Origin: DATBLE01 sp038248655
GTDB lineage: Bacteria > Actinomycetota > Thermoleophilia > Gaiellales > Gaiellaceae
Assembly: GCA_038248655.1 (NCBI GenBank)
Contig: JBBRXG010000123.1
Coordinates: forward strand, 1-8,361
DNA: 8,361 bases
Reading direction: 5' to 3'
Shown here piece by piece: positions 1 to 5,731 of the stretch (position 1 is the first letter of the stretch; each line of letters begins with the position of its first letter). The notes beneath the pieces were generated by a model. The model had not been told where the DNA came from, made no database searches, and saw only the letters and a program-made list of their open reading frames with translations. The position numbers and the translations under genes were made by a program.

Positions 1-23
1 AAACGGCCGGTTTCCCCCGCGCG
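1..23. repeat. Truncated copy of tRNA-linked hairpin repeat (copy A)
   Basis: The window opens inside an inverted repeat: AAAC (1-4), a GGCCG loop, then GTTTCCCCCGCGCG (10-23). The left arm is cut by the window edge. The right arm and the bases after it match the element at 236-280 downstream of tRNA-Leu (GTTTCCC, CGCGC, then CCCCCTTCCC). The match suggests that a tRNA or other gene ends just upstream of the window, which is inference. Confidence 0.6.
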
Positions 24-38
24 CCCCCTTCCCTGACT

Positions 39-53
39 CGCACCTTTGGTGCG
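39..53. other. Short perfect hairpin upstream of tRNA-Leu
   Basis: CGCACC (39-44), loop TTT, GGTGCG (48-53) is a perfect 6-bp stem. There is no T tract. It could help end a transcript from upstream; the function is unknown. Confidence 0.45.
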
Positions 54-95
54 GCTCGGGCCGCGCCCGCCTTTCGTCGGTCGCGGCGGCGGGGC

Positions 96-101
96 TATCC
101 T
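96..101 (+). promoter_or_regulatory. Candidate -10 box of tRNA-Leu
   Basis: TATCCT lies six bases before the first base of the mature tRNA, so transcription would start at or just before position 108. No clear -35 hexamer is visible 16-18 bases upstream. The call rests on one hexamer and its position. Confidence 0.4.
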
Positions 102-107
102 CTCCGC

Positions 108-195
108 GCCGGGGTGGCGAAACTGGTGAGACGCGCCTGGCTTAAAACCAGGTGTCCCCTCGGGGGGCATGCGGGTTCGAGTCCCGCCCCCGGCA
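108..195 (+). tRNA. tRNA-Leu (anticodon UAA)
   Basis: A complete class II cloverleaf is visible. The acceptor stem is GCCGGGG (108-114) with CCCCGGC (188-194), and the discriminator is A195. The anticodon stem is CCTGG (136-140) with CCAGG (148-152), around a loop whose anticodon TAA is at 143-145. The long variable arm (about 153-170) forms its own stem, GTCCCC with GGGGGC-type pairing. The T arm is GCGGG, TTCGAGT, CCCGC (171-187). UAA reads UUA and UUG leucine codons. CCA is not encoded, so it must be added after transcription. ORFs starting inside this gene (for example at 114, 152 and 169) are artefacts. Confidence 0.97.
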
Positions 196-205
196 ACGCT
201 CCCTG

Positions 206-224
206 GCCGCGGCTTCGCCGCGGC
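206..224. terminator. GC hairpin after tRNA-Leu, possible terminator
   Basis: GCCGCGGC (206-213), loop TTC, GCCGCGGC (217-224) is a perfect 8-bp stem ten bases after the tRNA. It lacks a T run, so intrinsic termination would have to be of the U-poor kind often proposed for high-GC bacteria. It may act together with the next hairpin at 236-264. Confidence 0.45.
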
Positions 225-235
225 TGCGGTCGCTT

Positions 236-280
236 CGCGGGGGAAACAGCCGGTTTCCCTCGCGCACCCCCTTCCCCGAT
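236..280. repeat. tRNA-linked hairpin repeat (copy B)
   Basis: CGCG, G240, GGGAAAC (241-247), a five-base loop, GTTTCCC (253-259), T260, CGCG (261-264) gives a 12-bp RNA stem including one G-U pair. The hairpin and the following pyrimidine-rich tail (CCCCCTTCCCC) match copy A at the window start nearly base for base. A related hairpin follows tRNA-fMet at 5811-5839. The position suggests a tRNA transcript end or processing element; the function is inferred. Confidence 0.6.
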
Positions 281-335
281 CCTTCGAACTCGTACGGTTT
301 GTCAGCCGCGCCCGCCAGGTCGGGCGGCGGTGCAT

Positions 336-355
336 GGACAGGCTTCAGCCTGTCC
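336..355. repeat. Perfect 8-bp inverted repeat
   Basis: GGACAGGC (336-343), loop TTCA, GCCTGTCC (348-355). It lies between the tRNA repeat and the M23 gene, about 90 bases before that gene's start. It could be a leader hairpin, a terminator without T tract, or a dispersed REP-like element. Only one copy is in the window. Confidence 0.45.
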
Positions 356-446
356 CTGGTGTTCGATTCAGCGAGTCCGCAGGAGCTCGTGGCGCGGCGT
401 CGAACATGGGCGCTCGCCTGGGCAGGACCCAACCGACTCGACCTCG

Positions 447-1290
447 ATGCGACCGCTGCCGCCGTCGGCGCGCGTGCTCTGGCCCGCGCTTCTCGCCGTG
501 CTGCTCTTCACGGCCGGGCTCGCGCGGGCGGGGGGCAGCGCCGACATCGCCGCGCTCCAGGTGGCGCTCCGCGAGCGCTCGCTCTACCTCGGCGACGTCG
601 ACGGCTACTTCGGGCCGAGAACGTCGGCCGCGGTCGTGACCTTTCAGCGACGTACCGGCGTGCCCCCGACGGGAAACGTCGGCCCGTTGACGCGCGGGGC
701 GCTCGGCCCGTATGCGCGGAACCCGCTCGGCAGCCGTGCGATGCGCGTGGGAACGGTCGGTTGGGACGTCGCCGCGCTCCAGTTCCAGCTCGCCTGGCAC
801 GGGTTTCCGTCCGGCGGCTTCGACGGGATCTTCGGCTCGAGAACGCAGGCGGCGGTCGTCCGCTACGAGCGCTGGCTCGGCTTCTTCCCGGACGCGATCG
901 CCGGCCCGGCGGTTCTCGCGGCGCTCCGCGGCCCGTTGCCGCGTTCCTCGCTCAGGCTCGCCTGGCCCTTGCCCTTTCCGATCGGAGACGGGTTCGGGCC
1001 CCGAGGCGGGCGCTTCCACGCCGGGATCGACATCCTCTCTCCCGTCGGCGTTCCCGTGGCCGCCGCCCGGGCCGGTCGTGTCGTCTATGCGGGCTGGCGT
1101 GAGGGGGGCTGGGGGCTCGAGGTGACGATCGCGCACGGGCACGGCGTGCGCACGATCTACGCCCACCGTGACCGCGATCGGCCGGGTCGGGGCGACCGGC
1201 GATGCACGCGGACCGCATCTGCACTTCGAGGTCCGCGTCCGCGGGGCGGTCGTCGACCCGCTCGGCGCGCTCTCCGCGAGCCCGGGCTAG
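447..1290 (+). pseudogene. Secreted peptidoglycan-binding / M23 metallopeptidase, frameshifted
   Basis: The product would be an exported zinc endopeptidase acting on cell-wall peptide crosslinks. The ATG at 447 opens a signal peptide: MRPLPP, then a hydrophobic stretch ending near LARA. Two PG_binding_1 domains follow, each with the D-G-xF-G-RT-AAV pattern (about residues 33-90 and 105-165). The M23 domain starts with HAGID (zinc ligands H191 and D195) and runs to IYAH at 1166. The rest of the domain, IGRVGATGD then PHLHFEVR (HxH at 1216-1224), is in the +1-shifted frame and stops at TAG 1288-1290. Compared with the family's usual IYAH-to-IGxVGxTG spacing, about 14 residues are missing. The lesion is therefore a deletion of roughly 41 bases (length 2 modulo 3) at about 1167, not a single miscalled base. 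No good Shine-Dalgarno site precedes 447. Either this is a real pseudogene or an assembly collapse. Confidence 0.85.
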
Positions 1291-1376
1291 CGGGCGCCGC
1301 GCCAGAGATACGCCGCCGCACCGCTCGCGTAGGCGATCAGCGAGGCGATGGCGCTCAGTTTCAGCGATCGTGTCAT
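1287..1376 (-). CDS. 29-residue single-pass membrane peptide (hypothetical)
   Basis: An ATG at 1376 on the minus strand is preceded by GAAGGGG with five bases of spacing, a plausible Shine-Dalgarno site. The peptide begins MTRSLKLSAIASLIAYASG and ends YLWRGAR. A hydrophobic segment (about residues 7-24) lies between basic ends (R3, K6; R26, R29), the layout of a small inner-membrane protein with one helix. Its TAG stop (1287-1289) overlaps the TAG stop of the M23 gene on the other strand inside the palindrome GCTAGC. It is divergent from glutamate dehydrogenase. I do not recognise a family. The ribosome binding site plus a coherent membrane segment are the only support; chance occurrence is possible. 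Confidence 0.5.
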   Translation of the reverse strand: MTRSLKLSAIASLIAYASGAAAYLWRGAR

Positions 1377-1426
1377 CTCGGCCCCTTCGATTCGATGTGC
1401 GCGGGATCGGCTCCTGCCCGCCGTTC

Positions 1427-1452
1427 CCGAAGCGTCTCCCTCCGAAGTCTCC
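1427..1452. repeat. Short direct repeat before the glutamate dehydrogenase start
   Basis: CCGAAGCGTCTCC (1427-1439) and CCGAAGTCTCC (1442-1452) are two copies 15 bases apart, the second lacking two bases. They overlap where the -35 region would fall relative to TACACT at 1454. An activator or repressor site is possible; nothing identifies the factor. Confidence 0.35.
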
Positions 1453-1453
1453 T

Positions 1454-1459
1454 TACACT
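1454..1459 (+). promoter_or_regulatory. Candidate -10 box for a leaderless gdhA mRNA
   Basis: TACACT (TANNNT) ends seven bases before the GTG at 1467, so the predicted transcript start coincides with the start codon. No Shine-Dalgarno sequence precedes that GTG. A recognisable -35 box is missing. Confidence 0.45.
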
Positions 1460-1466
1460 CACGGGC

Positions 1467-2759
1467 GTGTCAAGAGTGCAGGAGGTGTCGGAGGAGCACG
1501 CGCCGCTCGAGTGGGAGACGCCCCTCTTCCACACGGCCCTCTCGCAGTTTGAGCAGGCGGTTCCGTACGCCGAGATCAGCGACGCGATCTCCCAGCGCCT
1601 GAGCGTCCCGGAGCGCTCGCTGATCGTCTCGGTCCCGGTCAAGCTCGACGACGGGCGCAGGATGATCTTTCCCGGCTACCGCGTGCAGCACTCGAGCGTT
1701 CTCGGGCCGACGAAGGGCGGGATTCGCTACGACAGGCACGTCTCGCTCGGCGAGTGCGCGGCGCTCTCGATGTGGATGACCTGGAAGTGCGCGCTCCTCC
1801 GCCTCCCCTACGGAGGTGCGAAGGGCGGGATCCGCTGCGAGCCGCGCTCGCTCTCGCCGCGCGAGCTCCAGGCCGTCACGCGCCGGTTCACCTCGGAGCT
1901 TCTGCCCGTGATCGGCCCCCAGCAGGACATTCCCGCACCGGACATGGCCACCGACGAGCAGACGATGGCGTGGATGATGGACACGTACTCGATGCAGGTC
2001 GGGTACGCGGTCCCGGAGATCGTCACCGGCAAGCCGATCTCGATCGGCGGCTCGGTGTTCCGGGCCGAAGCCACGGGTGCGGGCGTCGTGATGGTGATCG
2101 AGCGAGCGTGTCGCCGGCTGGGCCATGGGCTGGCGGGGCAGCGCTGCGTCGTCCAGGGCTTCGGGAAGGTCGGCGGCGTGGCGGCGTACGAGCTGGCCGA
2201 CCGCGGCGCGATCGTCACCGCGGTGTCCGACGTGTCCGGCGGGCTCGTCGACGAGCGCGGCCTCGACGTCCACGCGCTCTACGAGTATGCGCACCTGACG
2301 GGTCGCGGCTTGCTCGAGGAGATCGACGGCGAGCACGTGTCCAACGAGGAGCTGCTCGAGCTGCCCTGCGACATCCTCGTTCTCGCCGCGCTCGAAGACC
2401 AGGTGACGGGCGAGAACGCGCCGCGCGTGAAGGCGCGGATGATCGCCGAGGGAGCGAACGGGCCGACCTCGCTCGAGGCGGACGCGATCTTCGCCGAGCG
2501 CGGCATCCCGGTCCTGCCCGACATCCTCACCAACGCCGGCGGCGTCACCGTCTCGTACTTCGAGTGGGTGCAGGACCTCGGCAGGCTGTTCTGGGATCGC
2601 GACGAGATCCGCGCCCGCCTCGCCGACAAGATGGGCGATGCCTTCGACCGCGTCTGGGAGCTCTCGCGGGGCCGCGGCCTGACCCTGCGCCAGGCCGCCC
2701 TCGTGACGGGGATCCGCGAGGTTGCGGCCGCGCTGAACGCCCGCGGCCTCTACCCGTAG
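1467..2759 (+). CDS. gdhA: Glutamate dehydrogenase (Glu/Leu/Phe/Val dehydrogenase family)
   Basis: Cytoplasmic enzyme for the reversible oxidative deamination of glutamate to 2-oxoglutarate and ammonia with NAD(P). From GTG 1467 it has 430 residues, normal for the hexameric class. The N-terminal substrate domain carries GPTKGG (K83), MTWKCAL (K107) and PYGGAKGG (K119, the catalytic lysine), plus PAPDM with the catalytic aspartate at about D159. The Rossmann domain begins at CVVQGFGKVG (about 227-236). AEGANGP and LTNAGGVTVSYFEWVQD, both family signatures, follow. GTG 1476 and GTG 1485 are alternative starts; 1467 is preferred because of the -10 box seven bases upstream. The upstream frame is open back through the broken M23 gene, so automatic calling fuses the two. 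Its 3' end is five bases from the CBS gene. Cofactor preference is not decided here. Confidence 0.94.
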   Translation: MSRVQEVSEEHAPLEWETPLFHTALSQFEQAVPYAEISDAISQRLSVPERSLIVSVPVKLDDGRRMIFPGYRVQHSSVLGPTKGGIRYDRHVSLGECAALSMWMTWKCALLRLPYGGAKGGIRCEPRSLSPRELQAVTRRFTSELLPVIGPQQDIPAPDMATDEQTMAWMMDTYSMQVGYAVPEIVTGKPISIGGSVFRAEATGAGVVMVIERACRRLGHGLAGQRCVVQGFGKVGGVAAYELADRGAIVTAVSDVSGGLVDERGLDVHALYEYAHLTGRGLLEEIDGEHVSNEELLELPCDILVLAALEDQVTGENAPRVKARMIAEGANGPTSLEADAIFAERGIPVLPDILTNAGGVTVSYFEWVQDLGRLFWDRDEIRARLADKMGDAFDRVWELSRGRGLTLRQAALVTGIREVAAALNARGLYP

Positions 2760-2764
2760 GCGAG

Positions 2765-3187
2765 ATGAGCCTCGTTCGCGACGGCATGCTCTCCGACCCG
2801 GCGACGCTGGCCGCCGGCGCCCCCGCCCGGGCGGCGGCGGAGCACCTCGTCCGACCCGAGGTTCGCGCCGTGCTCGTCGTCGACGATTCGGGCGCGCTGG
2901 TCGGGGTCGTGACCTCGGAGACGCTCGTCGAGCATGTCGTCGCCGAGGGCCTCGACTCGCGCACGACGCCCGTCTCGCGGGCGGCGGTCCCGCCCGTGCT
3001 CACCCTCGACGCGGACCTGCCGCTCGACGACGGCTACCGCCTCCTCGAGGAGGCAGAGGTCGAACGGGCCCCGGTCCTCGAGCACGGTCGCCTCGTGGGC
3101 GTTCTCTCGCGCTCGGTCGTCCAGCGTCGACTGGCCGAGGACGAGCCGCGGCCGGAGGAGGCGCCAGACGGACACTCGGACGCCTAG
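2765..3187 (+). CDS. Small two-CBS-domain protein
   Basis: 140 residues, essentially a single CBS pair (Bateman module) with no attached enzyme domain. The first CBS motif (about 6-62) includes VLVVDDSGALVGVVTSETLVEHV. The second (about 75-127) includes APVLEHGRLVGVLSRSVVQRRL. The acidic tail (EDEPRPEEAPDGHSD) looks disordered. Such modules usually bind adenine nucleotides or S-adenosylmethionine and alter a partner protein. The ATG is five bases after the glutamate dehydrogenase stop, with a weak GGCGAG ahead of it, so co-transcription and translational coupling are likely. Whether it regulates that enzyme is inference from position only. Confidence 0.86.
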   Translation: MSLVRDGMLSDPATLAAGAPARAAAEHLVRPEVRAVLVVDDSGALVGVVTSETLVEHVVAEGLDSRTTPVSRAAVPPVLTLDADLPLDDGYRLLEEAEVERAPVLEHGRLVGVLSRSVVQRRLAEDEPRPEEAPDGHSDA

Positions 3188-3219
3188 CGGCGGCGCGCCG
3201 AGGACGAGCACGCCGCCGC
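3187..3219. terminator. Bidirectional GC hairpin between convergent genes
   Basis: GCGGCGGCG (3187-3195) and CGCCGCCGC (3211-3219) form a perfect 9-bp stem with a 15-base loop. It sits exactly between the stop of the CBS gene and the stop of the minus-strand propeller gene (3238). No T tract is present on either strand. The location fits a shared terminator. Confidence 0.5.
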
Positions 3220-3237
3220 CAGAAGGGTCGGGGCCGG

Positions 3238-4368
3238 TCAGTCGGCGGCGAGGCCGACGGCGCCGGCGGGGAGCCTGGTTGCGCCGCTGATCGGGGTCAG
3301 CGCTCCGTTGTTCTCGACGCCGAACGCGTTCACCGCACCCGAGACGAGCGCGTACAGGTAGCGACTCTTGCTGCTGAGCGCTGCGTCGATCGGGGCCGAG
3401 CCCGTGTTCGCCGCGATCGGGTAGCGCAGGTTCAGCGAGCCGTCTTCGTCGATGCGGTACGTGGAGATCGTGTTGCTGCCCGTATTGGTCGTGTAGGCGT
3501 AGCGGCCGTTGTCTGTCGCCACGACCCAGCAGGCAGCCGTCTGCGTGTCGAGGAGGAACGGAGTGATCGGGGTCAGCTTGCCCGACTTGGAGATGTCGGA
3601 GGAGGACAGCCCGCTCGCTCCCGGCGCGCCGCCGAGGGCATCGGTGACGATGAGATTCTGGCGCTTGTCGAAGGTGAACCCGAACGGGGTCGCAGCGGCG
3701 GACGCCTGCGTGTTCGGCCCGCTCACGAGCCCGTGGGCGTCGACGAGGTAGGTGTCGATCGAGTTGGTCCCCTTCTCGGTCACGACCAGGGCGTTTCCGT
3801 TCGGGGTGAACTGCACCTGGGCGGGGCCGACCGACGCGCCGCTGAGCGGTCGCGTGGAGCCTGCGATCGCGGCGAGCCCGTTGCTCTCGATCCTGAATCC
3901 GGTGATGTTGCCGGGCGAGCCGCTGTCGCCGGCGTTCAGGACGTAGAGCAGATTGCCGCGGACGGTCAGGCTGATCGGATCGACGCCGCCGGACGCGACC
4001 GGCCCGCCGACCCGGTCCGGTCCGCTGTTTCCGACCCTGAAGGCGGAGATCGTGTTGTCGCCGGCGTTGACGGCGAAGAGGCGGCGGCCGTTGTCGCTCA
4101 GCACGAGCGCATTCTGGGATCCGAGGCCCGCCCCGGTGCCGAGCCCTCCGGTCGGGACCGATCCGGCGGGCGTCAGCGTGCCGTTGTCTGCCCGGTTGAA
4201 GACCAGGACGGCGTTTCCGGCCGCGGCGTTGCTCAGCGTGTAGACGGAGCCGTCCTTGCCGCCGGCCGACCGTGCGGAGGCCGTTGTCGCTCCAACTGTG
4301 ACCGCAACCGCCAGGGCGACCAACGCCGCGAGCGTTCGGGTCGCCTTCGAAGACCATGAGTGATGCAT
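3238..4368 (-). CDS. Secreted beta-propeller protein, lactonase family
   Basis: 376 residues. The start is ATG at 4368, with AAAGGAG five bases upstream. A signal peptide is clear: K9 and R11, then an alanine/valine-rich core, and a likely cut after TTASA near residue 32. The rest is a repeated pattern of about 45 residues in which a strand such as NTISAFRV, NSIDTYLV or NTISTYRI is followed by a D/N-G turn and then by LYVLNAG, LIVTDA or YAYTTNTG. This is typical of seven-bladed propellers related to 6-phosphogluconolactonase (PF10282-like) and YncE. It ends GLAAD, the closing strand. These exported homologues often have no proven substrate, so lactonase activity should not be assumed. It is convergent with the gdhA-CBS pair and downstream of ppx on the same strand, but a 99-base gap and its own ribosome site suggest a separate transcript. 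Confidence 0.85.
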   Translation of the reverse strand: MHHSWSSKATRTLAALVALAVAVTVGATTASARSAGGKDGSVYTLSNAAAGNAVLVFNRADNGTLTPAGSVPTGGLGTGAGLGSQNALVLSDNGRRLFAVNAGDNTISAFRVGNSGPDRVGGPVASGGVDPISLTVRGNLLYVLNAGDSGSPGNITGFRIESNGLAAIAGSTRPLSGASVGPAQVQFTPNGNALVVTEKGTNSIDTYLVDAHGLVSGPNTQASAAATPFGFTFDKRQNLIVTDALGGAPGASGLSSSDISKSGKLTPITPFLLDTQTAACWVVATDNGRYAYTTNTGSNTISTYRIDEDGSLNLRYPIAANTGSAPIDAALSSKSRYLYALVSGAVNAFGVENNGALTPISGATRLPAGAVGLAAD

Positions 4369-4373
4369 CCCGT

Positions 4374-4380
4374 CTCCTTT
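4374..4380 (-). promoter_or_regulatory. Shine-Dalgarno site of the propeller gene
   Basis: AAAGGAG on the minus strand, five bases before ATG 4368. It is the strongest ribosome binding site in the window and fixes this start. Confidence 0.8.
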
Positions 4381-4407
4381 CGAATGCCTGCCAGGAGCCG
4401 GGACGTT

Positions 4408-4418
4408 GTCACCGTGAC
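4408..4418. promoter_or_regulatory. Palindrome upstream of the propeller gene, possible operator
   Basis: GTCACCGTGAC is a perfect palindrome around a central base, 40-50 bases before the propeller start. A small stem, GGAGC (4425-4429) with GCTCC (4437-4441), lies just beyond it and could end the ppx transcript. No convincing promoter hexamers were found here. Confidence 0.35.
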
Positions 4419-4467
4419 CCTTACGGAGCGGTTAAAGCTCCTCGGTGTCGCTCGCGCGGCGGCGCCG

Positions 4468-5373
4468 CTAGCAGCAGGTGTATGCCCCGGGGGGCGCGTT
4501 CGGCTCCGGGGCTTCGGGGAGCTCGGCCGCGGCCAGCGCGACCCCGTGCAGCAGGTCGTGCTCGCTCACCTCGATGCAGTCGAGCCGGTAGCGGCGGAGG
4601 ATCTCGCGGAGGATCGCCGCTCCGGCGACGATCACCGGCGCCCGCTCGGGCTCCAACCCGGGCAGGCGGCGGCGCTCCTCCAGGGGGAGAGGGGAGAGGC
4701 GGGCCAGCTGCTCGTCGACCGCGGCGGCCGTGAGCACGTGGCCGTGCACGCGGTCCGGCTCGTAGTCGACGAGGCCGAGATCGAGCGCTGCAAGGGAGGT
4801 GACCGTTCCGGCGACCCCGATCAGCTCGCCGACCTCGATGTCTGGCAGCTGAGCGGCGACGTGGTCACCGGTCGCGCCGGCGTCCTCGCCGAAGCGCTCG
4901 GTCATCCGGACGCACCCCACGTCGAGGCTCGCGTGCCAGCCGGATCTGATCAGCTCGGTCGAGCCTCCGCCGATGTCGACGACGAGCGTTCCGGGATCGA
5001 GCACGCGGCCACTCGTCACCCCGCGATACGTGAGCCGCGCCTCCTCGGCGCCGTTCAGGAGGAGGGTCGAGAACCCGTAGCTCCACTCGATCTCGCCGAG
5101 AAACGCGTCGCCGTTCTCGGCGTCGCGCATGGCGCTCGTGGCGACGGCGAGGGTGCGCTCGGCGCCGAGCCGGTCGAGCTCGCGGCGGTAGTCGGAGAGG
5201 ACGTTCCGGACCCGGGCGATCGGCACGGGCAGGAGCTTCCGCCTGCGGTCGACCCCCTCGCCGAGCCGCGTGATCCGAAGATCGCGGCCGACCGCCTCGA
5301 GGCGTCCTTCGTCGACGTCGGCGACGAGCAGGCGGGTCGAGTTCGTCCCCAGGTCGATCGCGCCGACGCGCAT
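4468..5373 (-). CDS. ppx: Ppx/GppA-type exopolyphosphatase / pppGpp phosphatase
   Basis: 301 residues, cytoplasmic, of the ASKHA (actin/hsp70-like) fold. The family hydrolyses polyphosphate from the end and/or the 5' phosphate of pppGpp. The first phosphate loop is AIDLGTNSTRLLV (D7). The catalytic-region motif EEARL is at about 110-114, within NGAEEARL, where SGEEEARL-like sequences are more usual. The second phosphate loop is VVDIGGGSTEL (131-141). GVAGTVTSLAALDLGL (about 186-201) and SEHDLLHG (270-277) complete the fold. It is the short two-domain form without the C-terminal HD domain of long enterobacterial Ppx. The loop between TERF and GVAGT looks some residues shorter than I expect. 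The start lies ten bases after the upstream gene's stop, indicating an operon. I cannot separate polyphosphatase from guanosine pentaphosphatase activity by sequence. Confidence 0.9.
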   Translation of the reverse strand: MRVGAIDLGTNSTRLLVADVDEGRLEAVGRDLRITRLGEGVDRRRKLLPVPIARVRNVLSDYRRELDRLGAERTLAVATSAMRDAENGDAFLGEIEWSYGFSTLLLNGAEEARLTYRGVTSGRVLDPGTLVVDIGGGSTELIRSGWHASLDVGCVRMTERFGEDAGATGDHVAAQLPDIEVGELIGVAGTVTSLAALDLGLVDYEPDRVHGHVLTAAAVDEQLARLSPLPLEERRRLPGLEPERAPVIVAGAAILREILRRYRLDCIEVSEHDLLHGVALAAAELPEAPEPNAPPGAYTCC

Positions 5374-5383
5374 CAGCTCGAGA

Positions 5384-5707
5384 TCACTTCTGCGGCCTGA
5401 AGGCGAGAACTGCCCGGGCCGTGTCGCGCACCTCGCCGGCCGCGCCGAGCAGGATCGCCGAGCGCCGCTCGGCGGTCCGGAGGCGCTCGACCGCGGCGGT
5501 GAGCTCCTGGGCGTGTTCGGCGCTCCGCTCCGCGTGCGCGGCGAGCCGCTCCGCGCCGGTCAGCAGGCTGTCGAGACCGCCGCCGACCCCGGCCGTGAGC
5601 GAGGCGAACGCCTGCCACAACCGCCAGCCGCGCAGCCCGACGAGGATCCCGCCCCCGACCGCCGCGACGACCAGAAATCCCAGCGCGGCCCAGAAAAACG
5701 GCTCCAT
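5384..5707 (-). CDS. Small membrane-anchored coiled-coil protein (hypothetical)
   Basis: 107 residues. A hydrophobic segment (about 4-26, FFWAALGFLVVAAVGGGILV) is followed by GWRLWQAF and then a helix rich in A, E and R (about 45-90, with ERLAAHAERSAEHAQEL), likely a coiled coil on the cytoplasmic side. The layout resembles DUF948-like membrane proteins, but I cannot assign a family. Its stop is ten bases from the ppx start, so it leads a two-gene operon. Upstream it abuts tRNA-fMet, and its start codon is only five bases from a TATACC hexamer on its own strand. That overlaps the -10 box of the tRNA, so the two transcripts may compete. Confidence 0.75.
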   Translation of the reverse strand: MEPFFWAALGFLVVAAVGGGILVGLRGWRLWQAFASLTAGVGGGLDSLLTGAERLAAHAERSAEHAQELTAAVERLRTAERRSAILLGAAGEVRDTARAVLAFRPQK

Positions 5708-5711
5708 CGCC

Positions 5712-5720
5712 TGGTATACT
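5712..5720 (+). promoter_or_regulatory. Extended -10 promoter of tRNA-fMet
   Basis: TGG followed by TATACT (5715-5720) is a near-consensus extended -10 box, 11 bases before the first tRNA base. The 17-bp-upstream hexamer (AGAAAA) is not a -35 match, which fits an extended -10 promoter. The GTATAC core is a palindrome, so it could also serve the minus strand. Confidence 0.65.
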
Positions 5721-5731
5721 GCCGGTCGCGA

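Noticed and set aside
114..446. Upstream extension of the 881-residue ORF and other ORFs at 152 and 169
   Set aside because: They begin inside tRNA-Leu and read through tRNA and hairpin repeats as arginine/proline-rich text; the first believable protein start is the signal peptide at 447.
1158..1200. Programmed ribosomal frameshift in the M23 gene
   Set aside because: No slippery heptamer or following structure is evident, and about 14 residues of the domain are missing, which a frameshift would not restore.
1754..2764. Upstream part of a 477-residue plus-strand ORF
   Set aside because: It is the wrong frame of glutamate dehydrogenase; only its last 140 codons, from ATG 2765, are a real gene.
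3188..3237. Possible small gene between the CBS and propeller stops
   Set aside because: Only 50 bases, dominated by the hairpin at 3187-3219.
2750..4357. 535-residue minus-strand ORF
   Set aside because: A frame shadow of the propeller gene and antisense to the CBS gene; composition is arginine-rich with no domain.
4360..5400. 346-residue plus-strand ORF
   Set aside because: Antisense to ppx, whose minus-strand frame carries complete phosphate-loop motifs. Long antisense ORFs are expected at this GC content.
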